A stretch of DNA of 42,333 nt from positions 1 through 42,333 of the forward strand of contig JAJOHG010000225.1 in the NCBI GenBank assembly GCA_021029095.1, in the 5' to 3' direction. The notes beneath the pieces were generated by a model. It saw only the letters and a program-made list of their open reading frames with translations. It was not told where the DNA came from and did not search any database. Shown piece by piece: positions 10,134-20,205 of this stretch (its first letter is position 1; the number at the start of each line of letters is the position of its first letter). The translations under genes were made by a program, and so were the position numbers. The DNA comes from Phellopilus nigrolimitatus. Its lineage: Eukaryota > Basidiomycota > Agaricomycetes > Hymenochaetales > Hymenochaetaceae.

Positions 10134-10555
10134 ACCCTAAGTGCATGTAACGTCTACGGTTGCACAAAAAAATAAAAAGGTGGCACACCATAACCGCGCG
10201 ATCTGCCCCACCGGCCGGTATGCAGAGAAACAACAAGGAGGCCGACCGCGCCCTCGTGCGCCCGTCCCTTCCCTCCCCCTCCCCCTCCCCCTCCCCCACG
10301 CGTACGCCTCTGAGGCGCTGGTTGTGTTCTGAGGCGCTGGCTGTGTTCCTACATGCGCGGCGGCGACCCCGTCGATACATATACATCCTGCTGGCTGCGC
10401 GAGCAATGCATAATCATAGCCACATTGACTGTGCTTCTTTTTTTCTCTTTCTTGTTTTCATTTTTCATTTTTCGCGATGGGGACCGACCGTGCAGGGAAC
10501 CCGTGTGGCCGCCAAACCGGCGCGCGCGAGATTCGGATAGTAGGGAGCAGGTTTC

Positions 10556-12950
10556 TTCAATCCCCTGCTTCTCTAGTAGTAGCACAATGTACAGTATGTC
10601 CGACGCGTCCCGGGTATCATATCATCTTCCTTCTGATGCATTGTAGTCATTCGAACCAACCTTCTGCTTATCTTCTTCATTTCAGTATTGCTGACTTTTG
10701 ATTGGGAGAATCAGATGCAGATGCGATGATATAAAACTGAAAATACCTGGATGTACACGCATGTACAGCAATTCACTTACACGGAGGCATCGATCGAATA
10801 CCGACGCCGTCCATTCGAACGTAGTTACATACGGTGTGCATACCATTCCGAGCAACCTACCAGCGAGTCCTTCAGTCTGCGGGCTCATTTAGCTTGTTGT
10901 CGTTGTCATCTCCGGTTCTGCCATCGCCCTGGTTTCCGTTGCTTAATTTTCTCTCTAACCTGTGCTGTCATCCGACTCATATCTTCTGCTCCCTCCGGAG
11001 TCCCGGCAACAAGGACAGCTTTCAGGTGCATCCCCTTCATCCAAAATGAACAAGCTCGTTTCCAAGCGCAGGTAGTCTTCATATTCGAACATAGCCGGGT
11101 AAGGGAAGTGCAGGAAGAGGGGCTTCCAGTGTCTTTCTCTGTCGGCGTACGGACTCGGATACGCCAGGCAACTTTTATTATCCCTTTTGGAGTCGAAGGC
11201 CCTCGCCTCCATCTCAGTGCAAAAGATGGCAAGCGATGTCGAAAGGCCGTCCCTGGTCCTTGCGTTCAATGTGACATCGGGTAAATATGCGTTCGTTTGC
11301 ATATTCATGGCTGCGACGCCGGCGATCGTGTAATCTAAGATTCGCGGATGCGCAGCCCACTCCCTTCGCAAGGCCTTCGAAACAAACTGGAACGTATCGT
11401 ATGTCTTGGAGTCGACGAGACTCATGATATGGATTAGTATGTCGTAGGGAAGAGATGGGTCTTGAACATAAGTGTTTTTTCGCGCGTTTGAGACAGGAAG
11501 CTCGAAAGTAAAGAGTGCTTTGCTAGGTGGAAATGGAGGGTCGGACTTTGAGGTGTCCTCCATGCAATGAGGACGGAGATAGTAAGTCAAGATCCCAAGG
11601 CCTTTGGAGAACTGCTCCTCGTCGTTACCATACGCCGCGAGCACCGGGTAAATATCGCTCTGCGAGACGCGAAGCTCGGGCCCGGAAACAGATATCACTG
11701 CAACAGCAACGTAGAGGATAGAGAGAATAAGCACAGTGCAAGATTTTACACCTGTTTCACGCGCGTGAGAAACCGCTAGCCCGACGTTGGCTCTGAGATG
11801 TTCCCTCGATTCCAGTTTGTCTGTCAAGAGGATGATACACCCTCGGAACCGAAAGAACACGCTTTCAGTTCTTCGGAAATAGAAACGGACCTTTTTAAGG
11901 TAACCAGAGTAGATGATTTCACGATGACGCGCTTCTCCGGTGAGGGATGTGCTGCCAGGAGCTGCAGCGCACACGAGGAGTGTTGCCATGGCCTGAAAAT
12001 GATCACTGTAAGGGGGATATCTGCAAGCTTCAGAAAGGTCGCAATAGTTCTCCATGATAAGTCCGCGAACGATAATTGATGCGACACTTCGACCGGTAGT
12101 GAGCACTTGCATATTTTCAGGAGCCAGCCAAGCGTCTTCCCTGATGTGGTTCACGTCCGACGCGAATGTCTCGTAATGGGCAAGCCCATCCGCGGTTGGA
12201 GATACATCGGAAACGAGGGTAACAACATATTTGCGTGGGGTGTCAGGCCTGAGACAGCGTTTGCCATACCCGTCCGAAGTGAGGTAATAAATCCACTTCT
12301 TGCCATCCTCTCCACGTGGAATATTGTTGAGGCGGAAGTGCACACCATCGTTGATGGAGAACGCGAGCAGGTCAAGATCAAGAGTGTAAGTCCATTCGTA
12401 GTCGGAAGGCGGCCTCCGACTGGGCTTCGAGTAGTATTTGGCGTACATTTCTTCATTGAGCTCGGTATCTGAATCGCCACCCTTGGGTCTGCCGTCCTCG
12501 TATTTCTTGAACTTTCTAGCCTCGCCTTCGAAGAAATTCCTTGCGACCTCGAGCCAAGCTGCCGGTTGATTGTAAGGAGACGGCTCGTTATACAAACTTG
12601 AATATCCAACAATACCTTCGAAAGCAGTCTTATCAGTTGGGATTTGGCTGACTAGCTGCATTCCCAAATACTGAGCATAGCTGTCCGAGTGGCTGTAGAG
12701 GACATAATACGTTCCTGAACGTCGAAAAGTTTGTTACTTCGAGTTGGGAAGATAGGAAAGCATATACGTAGCTTACCTTTGTGCCGATACACAACAAGAC
12801 CACGCGTTCCCATCTTGTAGTTCTTGGTATATTGGGGGATCTTAGTCGACGAGGTGATTGTTTGTAGAGGAAGAGTTTCAACGTGGCTACCGAGAGTTTC
12901 GCCAAGGCACTTTCGTTACATAAGTAAATTCCACGTGACGTCCCTCCGTC
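10556..12950 (-). repeat. Right arm of the inverted segmental duplication (complete copy)
   Basis: This arm holds the intact 598-aa gene plus about 400 bp of its 3' flank and about 130 bp of its 5' flank. All of these are also found, in pieces and inverted, at 4120-5362. The inner end is near CTAGAGAAG (reverse of about 10570) and the outer end near CACGTG at 12932. Boundaries are approximate because the arms have diverged. Confidence 0.8.
10955..12813 (-). CDS. Unknown protein with MGTRG N-terminal module and F-box-like segment
   Basis: Two exons in phase, 12813-12777 and 12714-10955, encode 598 aa. The intron (GTAAGC ... GTTCAG) is confirmed by its conservation in the pseudogene copy. The start MGTRGLVVYRHKGTYYVLYS, followed by SDSYAQYLG, resembles a module found at the N terminus of many uncharacterised fungal proteins. 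Residues about 434-468 (LPYDILIHIMSLVD, then FQFVSKALRREW) look like a degenerate F-box. A cluster rich in Cys follows near the end (ESCPCCRD). The apparent membrane segment at about 337-354 is probably an unspliced 54-nt in-frame intron (11751-11698: GTGTAA ... TTGCAG); removing it gives 580 aa. Function unknown; if the F-box is real it would be a substrate adaptor for SCF ubiquitin ligases. The gene sits in the right arm of an inverted duplication. Confidence 0.7.
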
Positions 12951-13862
12951 GAGACCTTTGAGCGACTCGCAACTTTACTGAATGTAGCTTCAGCTGGCAT
13001 TGAGACTTACGTATAATAAATAGATTTGAAAATCTAGCCTGTCCGTCTCAAGTTAAAAATCCCCGTATGGGTGGTTGAATCCAAACAATCTCAAACGCCG
13101 TCATCAGCGTGACCTTGAAACCCTCAGACTCTCAGAGTTGGCGCGCAAAAAGCTGCGAGCAATGACTGGAGAAATTAATTCATATGCCTGTGATGAAATA
13201 CGCATCGTCTGTATCGCATGTTAAGGGGGAATATCGTATCGTTACGTGCAATGCTACCTGTCGAGCCATAGACCACTGCGACATTTTGTAGAAAGCAAAG
13301 AACCATAACGCCGGTCTTGATTCTCGCATCGACATCCGAACCTAGATTCATCGTGCTTTTGTTTATTATGGTAGGTAGCATAGAGAAAATGCAACTGACG
13401 GGTCTCTGAGCACACCGCCAGCCGGCTGTGTCAGCAGATTTCGTTTCTGGCTTCATACTTATATCGTTTTTGCAAACGGCGATAAAAACGCGAGCCTGCC
13501 GCCACCAATGGCAAACCTGCGCGCAGGCAGCGTGCACCTAAGCCTGTGGAATCGCGGAAGCGACGTTTACTTAGCGGTCTCCCGTGAATCCTGACTCGGT
13601 GAACCCCCCCTCCCTCCCGGACGACGACGGCCGGCACAAAAACAAAGTTGACGAAACCCGTTGGCACTCGACGAGAAAGCAGAAAAACGCGAGCGGCCAC
13701 CGCTGAAACTCAGAATTATAGAGCGGATTTCGATGCCGGGTCCAAACCCACAGCGGTCACTGATGTTTGCTGTCTTATAGTATACCCTTAATACATGTGT
13801 ATATATGCAACACACAAACAACACACACATCGTTTAGTATAAATATTTTATTCCAACCCAGC
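12951..13862. other. Intergenic region
   Basis: About 0.9 kb between the divergent upstream side of the 598-aa gene and the 3' end of CYP40. A minus-strand frame at 13175-13537 (120 codons) has no family likeness and no splice partner. AT-rich sequence at 13770-13860 is probably the CYP40 3' UTR and terminator. No repeat seen. Confidence 0.4.
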
Positions 13863-14889
13863 CTACACGAATAGGCTCTTGAACGCCTTCTTCTCCTTCT
13901 CGCGCTGCGCCTTCTTCGCCGCCTGCACACGCGCGAGCTCGCGCGTGCACGCGTCGTCCCCGGGTGCGAGCACGAGCGCGCCGCGCAGGTCCGCCTCCGC
14001 CTCCTCCTCTTCGCGCAGCGCGCCGTGCGCGAGCGCGCGGCGGTACAACGCCTTCGCTGTTGGTACAAGCACGTAAGCACACGCGCGGTATAGTTGAGAT
14101 AAAGTTATGGGAAGGGACGCGCCTTTGTCCGCGTCCGAGAGCGCCAGCCGGTCCAGCGCGCGCGTCGTCCAGTCGATCGCAAAATGCGCGTTGCCGACGC
14201 CGCCAGCCTTGTGCGCCGCGAGCGCGGAGTTGAGCAGGAGCGAGCCGAGCAGCTCGCCGAACGCCGTCTTCGTCCCCGCGGGCGTCTCGTCCGGCAGCAC
14301 GGGGTGCACGTCGAGGTAGCGCACGCCCTCTGGAAAAAAAAAGAAAGCAGTCATCCGCGTAAGATTTTGTCGGAGGCGCGTGTTATGACGGGACACGCAC
14401 TCTGCCACTTCTCGAGCGCCTCGTCGGGCTTGCCCGCCTTGAACCGCGCGTTCCCGAGCGCCTTCAGCGCCGCCGCCGCCGCGAGCGCAACCGCGGGGTC
14501 CTGCGTGTCGCGGTCGTCGTCCTCGGGGTAGTCTTCATACGGGTCTGGTAAAGCAGAAAAGCAAAAGAAATCAGAGGATGCAAACAGCCGCCGCCGCAGC
14601 CGCCTCCTCCATACCTTCGTCGCTCGTCGCAGGCGCTGCCTCGGCAAGCGAGGGGTCGTCCGGCGGCAGGACGCCGCTCGCGGCGATGGTGAACGGGACG
14701 GTGGGCACGTCCCCATCCGACGTCGGGTGGTTCTCCACGCGGCGGACTGCACAGGATCCACGAGGGTCAGCGCCTCCTTCCAACACCGCCGAGATAAATC
14801 AGGGATGAGCTGTACGCACCGACCGACTTCCCGCGGACGACCTCTCCGAACACGACGTGCTTCCCGTCGAGGTGCGCCGTCGCCGCCGT

Positions 14890-14925
<36 letters not shown>

Positions 14926-15507
14926 CGCGTTCGCCTGCGCCCGGGAGCCCGCGGTTAGCTGCGCGCCTGCGGCGCTGCGGGGTATGCTGTGCGGAGCCAC
15001 GCACCATGGAGAGCAGGAACGGTCGCGTGTGCTTCACAGGGAAGCCCTCATCCTCGAACTTCTCGCCGTAGATCGACTCGCCGCCCGTCCCGTTGCCCGC
15101 GGTGAAGTCGCCGCCCTGGATCATGAACCTGCCATCGCGTATATTAATGGATTAAATTAGATTGGAGCAGAAACCTCGAGAGTCGGATATGATAACAATA
15201 TATGTCAGAATGCGCACCCTTTGATGACCCGATGGAACTTGCTGCCCTGGTACGAGAGCGGTTTGCCCGACTTGCCCACGCCCTTCTCGCCCGTGCACAA
15301 GCATCCTATACGCGCGTCGCGCCACAAAGTCAGTCAGCGCATTCAGCACAAACTCTCTTCGATAAGGGACAAAAGACGCGTACGGAAGTTCTCCGCGGTC
15401 TTGGGCACGAGGTCGCTGTAGAGCGAGAAGACGACGCGGCCGATGGGCTTGTCGCCGTAGTTGATGTCGAAGTACGCGAGCGGGCGGTCCTTGTTCGCGT
15501 CCGCCAT
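13863..15507 (-). CDS. CPR6: Cyclophilin-40 (Hsp90 co-chaperone, PPIase plus TPR)
   Basis: Cytosolic peptidyl-prolyl isomerase that binds the C-terminal tail of Hsp90 through TPR repeats. Eight exons: 15507-15384, 15305-15218, 15128-15005, 14934-14820, 14746-14615, 14544-14401, 14329-14123 and 14056-13863, giving 375 aa, the usual length. The cyclophilin domain fills residues 1 to about 165: [46 protein letters not shown] with the catalytic Arg, NGSQFFITT and [12 protein letters not shown]. His replaces the CypA Trp, as in other Cyp40 proteins. The TPR part starts near 215 ([20 protein letters not shown]) and includes [20 protein letters not shown]. The last intron (14122-14057, 66 nt) starts with GC rather than GT; it is in frame and free of stops, so it could also be retained, adding 22 residues. 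The same-strand kinase gene lies 665 bp upstream. CPR6 is the yeast name of the orthologue group. Confidence 0.95.
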
Positions 15508-16171
15508 TTAATTATTTTCACTCGACGTTCGCGCGCAGAGACTGGGAGAAGGTAAGCAGGAGGAGAGCAGCAAGCAAAGCGGAGAGGTACCAGTGAAGAG
15601 TAGGACGCGACGCGCATTTATGGAGTGATGTAAGTGGCTATGGAAGACTCTAGAAACCTTATTCCGCAGTGAGTAGGGAGATGGAAATAAATTACATACA
15701 TATGCACATACGTGCTATATATTCAACGATTTCGACAGTATATCTATTGTTCCTAGAAACAGATGTGAAGTGCGAGATGCGAGGTGCAAAAAAACGAGAT
15801 ATGTAAAAAAATCGTACAAGATGTTATAGCAAATGGATATAAGAGATAATTCTGTGCGTGCAATAATATATGGTGCCGAGATGACCCATGGTTCAAATTG
15901 TTATTGTGTTGGAACGTGCACGGTCAGAGGCAGGAGCCTCGGCGGGCGCGGGTTCGAGAAGGCTAAACCGAACGGGTACCTCCCGTCGAGATGAAAATAG
16001 CACGGCTGGACTAGGAACGCGCGCGCCCGCCGACTATTGGTGAGGCGGCTTGGGTGCGAACACTGTAGCGTGACGGTCTGAGACGCACGCAGGCTGTCGA
16101 ACACTTGCTACTATCTCCATGGACACCAGCTCGTCTCGTCTACCAGGAAACGATAAGTATAAGGTCGCAGG
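15508..16171. other. Spacer between the kinase 3' end and CYP40
   Basis: 664 bp, AT-rich in 15650-15900, without a supported gene. It should contain the kinase 3' UTR and the CYP40 promoter. A 67-codon minus-strand frame (15901-16104) is not convincing. Confidence 0.4.
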
Positions 16172-18945
16172 TCAGAAGGAGGACAGCAGTGGCGACAATC
16201 GCGGCGTCGGGGGCATCTGCACGCCGGTGGAGCTATGGCCGCCGCCCGCTCGCAGGGGGCGTGCGAACTCGAGCTGCCGGGGGCTCTGCGGGGGGCTACG
16301 GGGGCTCCCACGCGGCGTGCGCTCCGCGTCTGCGAAGTCCCAGCCTCCGTCGCTGGTGCCCGGGTCGCGATTATCACTCGGCTGCGCGTACCCGTCTGCA
16401 ACGCCCAGCCCGCCGAAAAGCGAGAGCCCCGGCGTAAAGTCTTCGTCGAACGCGTCGAACGAGTCGAGGTCTACGATGACGGGTGTATCTGTGATATTGG
16501 GGCTCAGCGCGCGCCCCGGGTCGTCCTCAAACGCACGCGGGTCAGTGACCGTCGCGTCCGAGAGCGCGGGAGAGACGACGCCGTGCTGGAGGGACGTAAA
16601 GTCTACCGTCGGCGGCGGCCGATAGGCGCGGTGCCGCATATCGCGTGCGGTCTGCGAGCACGGCTCGTTCAGCGGGCGGTTCAGCAGGTCCGGGGAGGAC
16701 ATAGAACGCGGCTCTTCAGCAAAAACGTCGCTGATGTACGCCTCAGAGAAAATCGGGCCGATGTCGTGCGGGGTGAGCAACAGTGGCTCCTGCGGTGAGA
16801 GGCCCTGTTGAGCCTCAGAGTCGCCCGCCGACAGGAAGGGCAGGAAGGTCGAGTCTAGGGAGGATACGGGTTGCGCCTGCAACGCAACAAGGTCGTTGTG
16901 ATAGGACGAATCAGGCTGCAGCTGACAGGACGATGATACGGGCGGGTACTGGGCATAAGATGGAAAGAAAGAAGTCCATTGACTAGGATGCAAGGGACCA
17001 TAGTCCGAGAAGGACGGGAGCTGCTCGTAACGCGATAGTGCTAATGCTCCTCCATTTTCCACAAATGCAAAGTTATCATTGCCGTGCCGGTCTAAAGGAT
17101 GTGTTGCACGTCTAGGTGAGGTGTTGCCTAAGTTAAAGCGCCCGTCCCACGGGGAAGTCGGCGCGACTGAGGGATCGTAACCAGAACCACTCCAATCGAC
17201 CGAAGAGCCCAAGCCCGGGCCCGTTTCCAGTCCGAGACTCGACATCCCGGAGGCATGAGCATGCTGGACGTAAGAACCACCATTCAGCGCAGTGGGTTCC
17301 GATTGCGTGCGCGTTAGCTGCCCATGTGCATGGTAATTATATAGATTGGAATAGATGTCGCCTTCGGAATGGACGGCCGTGAACAGGCGGCGGGGATCGG
17401 CCTCGTCGGTGAAGTCGCCGCTACTCCTCCTGCTGATCGAGCTTGCTCGGGACGGAACTGTGCTGGACGACGAAGAAGCCATTGATGCAGGACGTCGCGT
17501 TGGCGTGCGCACGAGCGCTCTGGGCACTGGGCGCGGCGAATTGCGGGTCGGAGAGGGGAACTGGCCCGACTCTTCTGCGAGCTCGGCGAGTGTAGACAGT
17601 TTTGGCGACTTGCGCACGCGCTCTTCTGAGGGCGATGATGCACGCTCGCCGTTGGCACGAACGGGAGAGTCTGGCTCCCGCGAACGCCGTTTCTGTAGCA
17701 ACTTCTTACATCTGAAAAGGTTGGAAAAGAGTTAATTAAGGAATTAGTCAAAAATTCGGTAATTGAAAAAAAAGTGGATGAGCGCACCTAAGCTCGAGGC
17801 TCCAGAGTCGCTTAGCGATTACTTGCGTCGACGGGCGGAGTTTCGGGTTCGCAGCCCAACAATCCATACAGAGGTCCCATAGGTCATCGTCGAAGCCCGT
17901 GTGTTCGGCAGGACGGTTCGGTAGTATGCCGGCGTGTACTTGTATTATCACCTGCGGATCGCTTCTGAGGTGATGATAGGGCGGTGCACCCGTGAAGAGC
18001 TCGATCATGGTCATGCCGAATGCCCACACGTCGCTCTCACAGGTAGAGCTCGGCGCCGGGTCCACGGCAAAGTCGAAAAGCTCGCGTGCCATCCAGCGCA
18101 CGCTGCCGAGGAATGACGCGGTTTGCGTCACGCCGAAAGCGTCTCCATTGACTTCGGTAAGAAGCTTGCTGAGCCCGAAGTCCGCCAGGTGCGGCTCACG
18201 GCGCTCGTCAATGAGGATATTGTCTCCCTTCAAGTCGCCGTGCACGACGTCGTGCCGATGCAGATAGCAAAGTCCGTCTGCGACGCTGGTAAGCTGTTAC
18301 CGTTTTTTTTTTTTTTCAAATTATAAGTCGGATATTAGGAGAAGAGCCTTAATTTGACTAAGATGTCGGGAAGCCACTTACCACCCGAATACGCTCTGAT
18401 GAGCTGCAATTCCGGAGGTAGCGCGTCGCGGTGCCATTGGGCATCCACGGCGAGACGAGGCTCGCAAGCCTACTGCTCGCTGTGTCAAAGCCGTACGTGA
18501 AGCCGAGAAGCTGCAAGACGTTCCTGTGATACAACTTCGACCAGGCACGGACCTCGCGAACGAGTCGCTGCGCAATTCGAGTCAATGAGCTATGCATAGA
18601 AAAGGCGTATATGAATGGCCTTCTTCTCACTCTCTTAAGCGACGTCTCGCTCGCCGAGACTCCTATTTCCCGTATAACCTTTACGGCCACCTTAATTTCC
18701 TCTGTCCTCGAGCGCTTTTCGTCGCCCTCCACGCGCAAACGGCCTTCGTAGACGTTCGAATAGCCTCCGGCTCCGGCTGCGTGCTGGCCGACGCGGGTGA
18801 CTCTGCCAGTGAGGTTGAGCTTATCGTTCAGCTTGTAAAGGTCGCTGCAGTACTGCATAGCGTGAAGCAGACAGTGGGTAGCTAATAGGCCATAGGAGAG
18901 TGGGGACAATATTTACGTGGGCTGTACATGATGAGCGCGATCCAT
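16172..18945 (-). CDS. Protein kinase (TKL-like) with long disordered C-terminal tail
   Basis: Predicted cytoplasmic serine/threonine kinase. Five exons join in phase: 18945-18917, 18844-18631, 18567-18382, 18293-17788 and 17711-16172, giving 824 aa. Kinase motifs in order: glycine loop GAGGYSNVYEG (about 32-42), VAVKVI with the ATP-binding Lys, catalytic loop HGDLKGDN, DFGLSK, WMARELFDF in place of APE, and DVWAFGMTMIELFTG. The HGD form of the catalytic loop (Gly for Arg) and the sequence RIRVLTSVADGLCYLH are usual in basidiomycete TKL-like kinases. Residues from about 320 to the end are low in order, rich in Ser, Pro and Asp (SPSEERVRKSPKL, RTPTRRPASMASSSS), with no second domain. The first exon is short (29 nt) and its start codon is less certain than the rest. 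Substrate and pathway cannot be told from sequence. Confidence 0.85.
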
Positions 18946-19036
18946 CAAGCGAGCATTGAAAGCTGTGTGTGACATAGAGTCACGATAAAACCGCATATAG
19001 TAGGCATGCATCAGTAAGTAGTCACACGCAAATCTA

Positions 19037-19090
19037 CAGGTGGGTGTAGAAAGTCTACGGCCCCCCTAAATAAGGAAGGTGGTTCCCGTC
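19037..19090 (+). repeat. Left terminal inverted repeat of the MITE
   Basis: 54 bp, identical to the reverse complement of 19384-19437; contains a C6 tract and CTAAATAAGGAAGG. Confidence 0.95.
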
Positions 19091-19383
19091 CGCGTCCCGC
19101 ACACATACGTTGTCATTCACCACTGCCTATAGCATACCTCCAGCTCAAATCACTTTAAGATACAATTTATACTATTCGGATCTGCAACCGAGCTGGAAAA
19201 TGTGGCCAGGCCTACAACCTAATTCACGTGACAGAAATGGAAAACAAACGATGCAACCTCGAATCGACCGTGTATATGTTGTATTTTTTATCATATATGC
19301 CTGAAAATAAGTTTTTCACAGTTAGACATCCTGTTCAGCCTTTTCTTAAGTGAATGCAACGATGTGGATGTGCAGGCGATGCA

Positions 19384-19437
19384 GACGGGAACCACCTTCC
19401 TTATTTAGGGGGGCCGTAGACTTTCTACACCCACCTG
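19384..19437 (-). repeat. Right terminal inverted repeat of the MITE
   Basis: 54 bp, reverse complement of 19037-19090; followed by TA at 19438-19439. Confidence 0.95.
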
Positions 19438-19439
19438 TA

Positions 19440-20205
19440 TTTTACAAGTCACGTTATTTCATCTCGTACTTTGTAAGCAATTCACGCTTAAGTCAGCCCC
19501 TCAGAGGAGCACTACTGCACCGGCGAAAACAGTCAGATCTCTCGCCATTAATACTTTTCATATCCTTCGACATCTACTGTCCTCGTTATATGACTCGACT
19601 AGGGAAATAAGTCATCTATGCGTTCGAACTTGTTTTTCTTTTATCGCACTGTGATCCGTATGCAACAGCAAGTGAGAGTGTCTGAACTTCCTCATTCCTA
19701 CAAATTCTAGTTCTCTGCTCGCTCGCGACTCAATTCTCATCATGGGGGATGCTGGTCAAGCAATGGCCGAAGGGAAACTGTGAGAGGCTCATGCAAAATC
19801 TCTAAATAGGTTCGTTTTGTGTTCTCACAACCCGTATACGCTGTGTCATCATATACTCCGTACCATATCAATACCGTGTCGTACATGTCTCTGAAAATAT
19901 AACATGCACGACCGTACTGATACGAAATGTGCCAATATACAGTTGAAAAGGTTACGTGCATACGGCACATTGCAGAGCCATTGTGCTGAACGTCAAGCCT
20001 CTGCCCGCCCGCCCGCATCTGTACAGCACCGTCTGATCTGCCGAAAGTGAACTGGCATAATATTTGTGTCTGGACACAGCACGGAAATATAAGAGAGAAG
20101 AGTACATGCATGCAAAACAATATTGGATATTGTTCCTGAATACTACAATGTCTGTTATCTAAAGCAGTAGCATTCTCTTCCATCTCTGTCAACCAGCCTC
20201 ATCAA
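19440..20205. other. Intergenic region
   Basis: 766 bp between the MITE and the 3' end of the leucine-rich-repeat-like gene. A 150-codon minus-strand frame at 19740-20192 has a Cys- and Tyr-rich composition with no recognisable family, and I do not call it. Nothing else is seen. Confidence 0.4.

Larger units (their letters stand above)
8979..10555. other. Gene-free interval dense in simple repeats
   Basis: About 1.6 kb after G-alpha without a supported gene. In order it holds C and T homopolymers (8985-9060), GTC/GTT triplets (9150-9350), GTCTTTT repeats (9450-9487), ACGC repeats (9525-9545), GGAAT repeats (9613-9634), a G24 run (9836-9859), GAAA repeats (10086-10133) and CCCTCC repeats (10265-10295). 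Every longer frame across it is low-complexity peptide. It ends at the right arm of the inverted duplication. Confidence 0.75.
19037..19437. mobile_element. Non-autonomous DNA transposon (MITE), 401 bp, TA target site
   Basis: The ends are perfect 54-bp inverted repeats (19037-19090 and 19384-19437) starting CAGGTGGGTGTAGAAAGTCT. The element is flanked on both sides by TA, the target duplication of Tc1/mariner-type transposons. The 293-bp interior is AT-rich and has no coding frame of note, so it must rely on a transposase from elsewhere. It sits 91 bp upstream of the kinase start codon, in the kinase promoter region. A divergent relative is at 29417-29663. Perfect identity of the two ends suggests a fairly recent insertion. 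Confidence 0.9.

Noticed and set aside
13175..13537. 120-codon minus-strand frame upstream of the 598-aa gene region
   Set aside because: No recognisable family, no TATA or intron structure.
19740..20192. 150-codon minus-strand frame after the leucine-rich-repeat-like gene
   Set aside because: Cys/Tyr-rich without motif, no splice partner; long enough to arise by chance.
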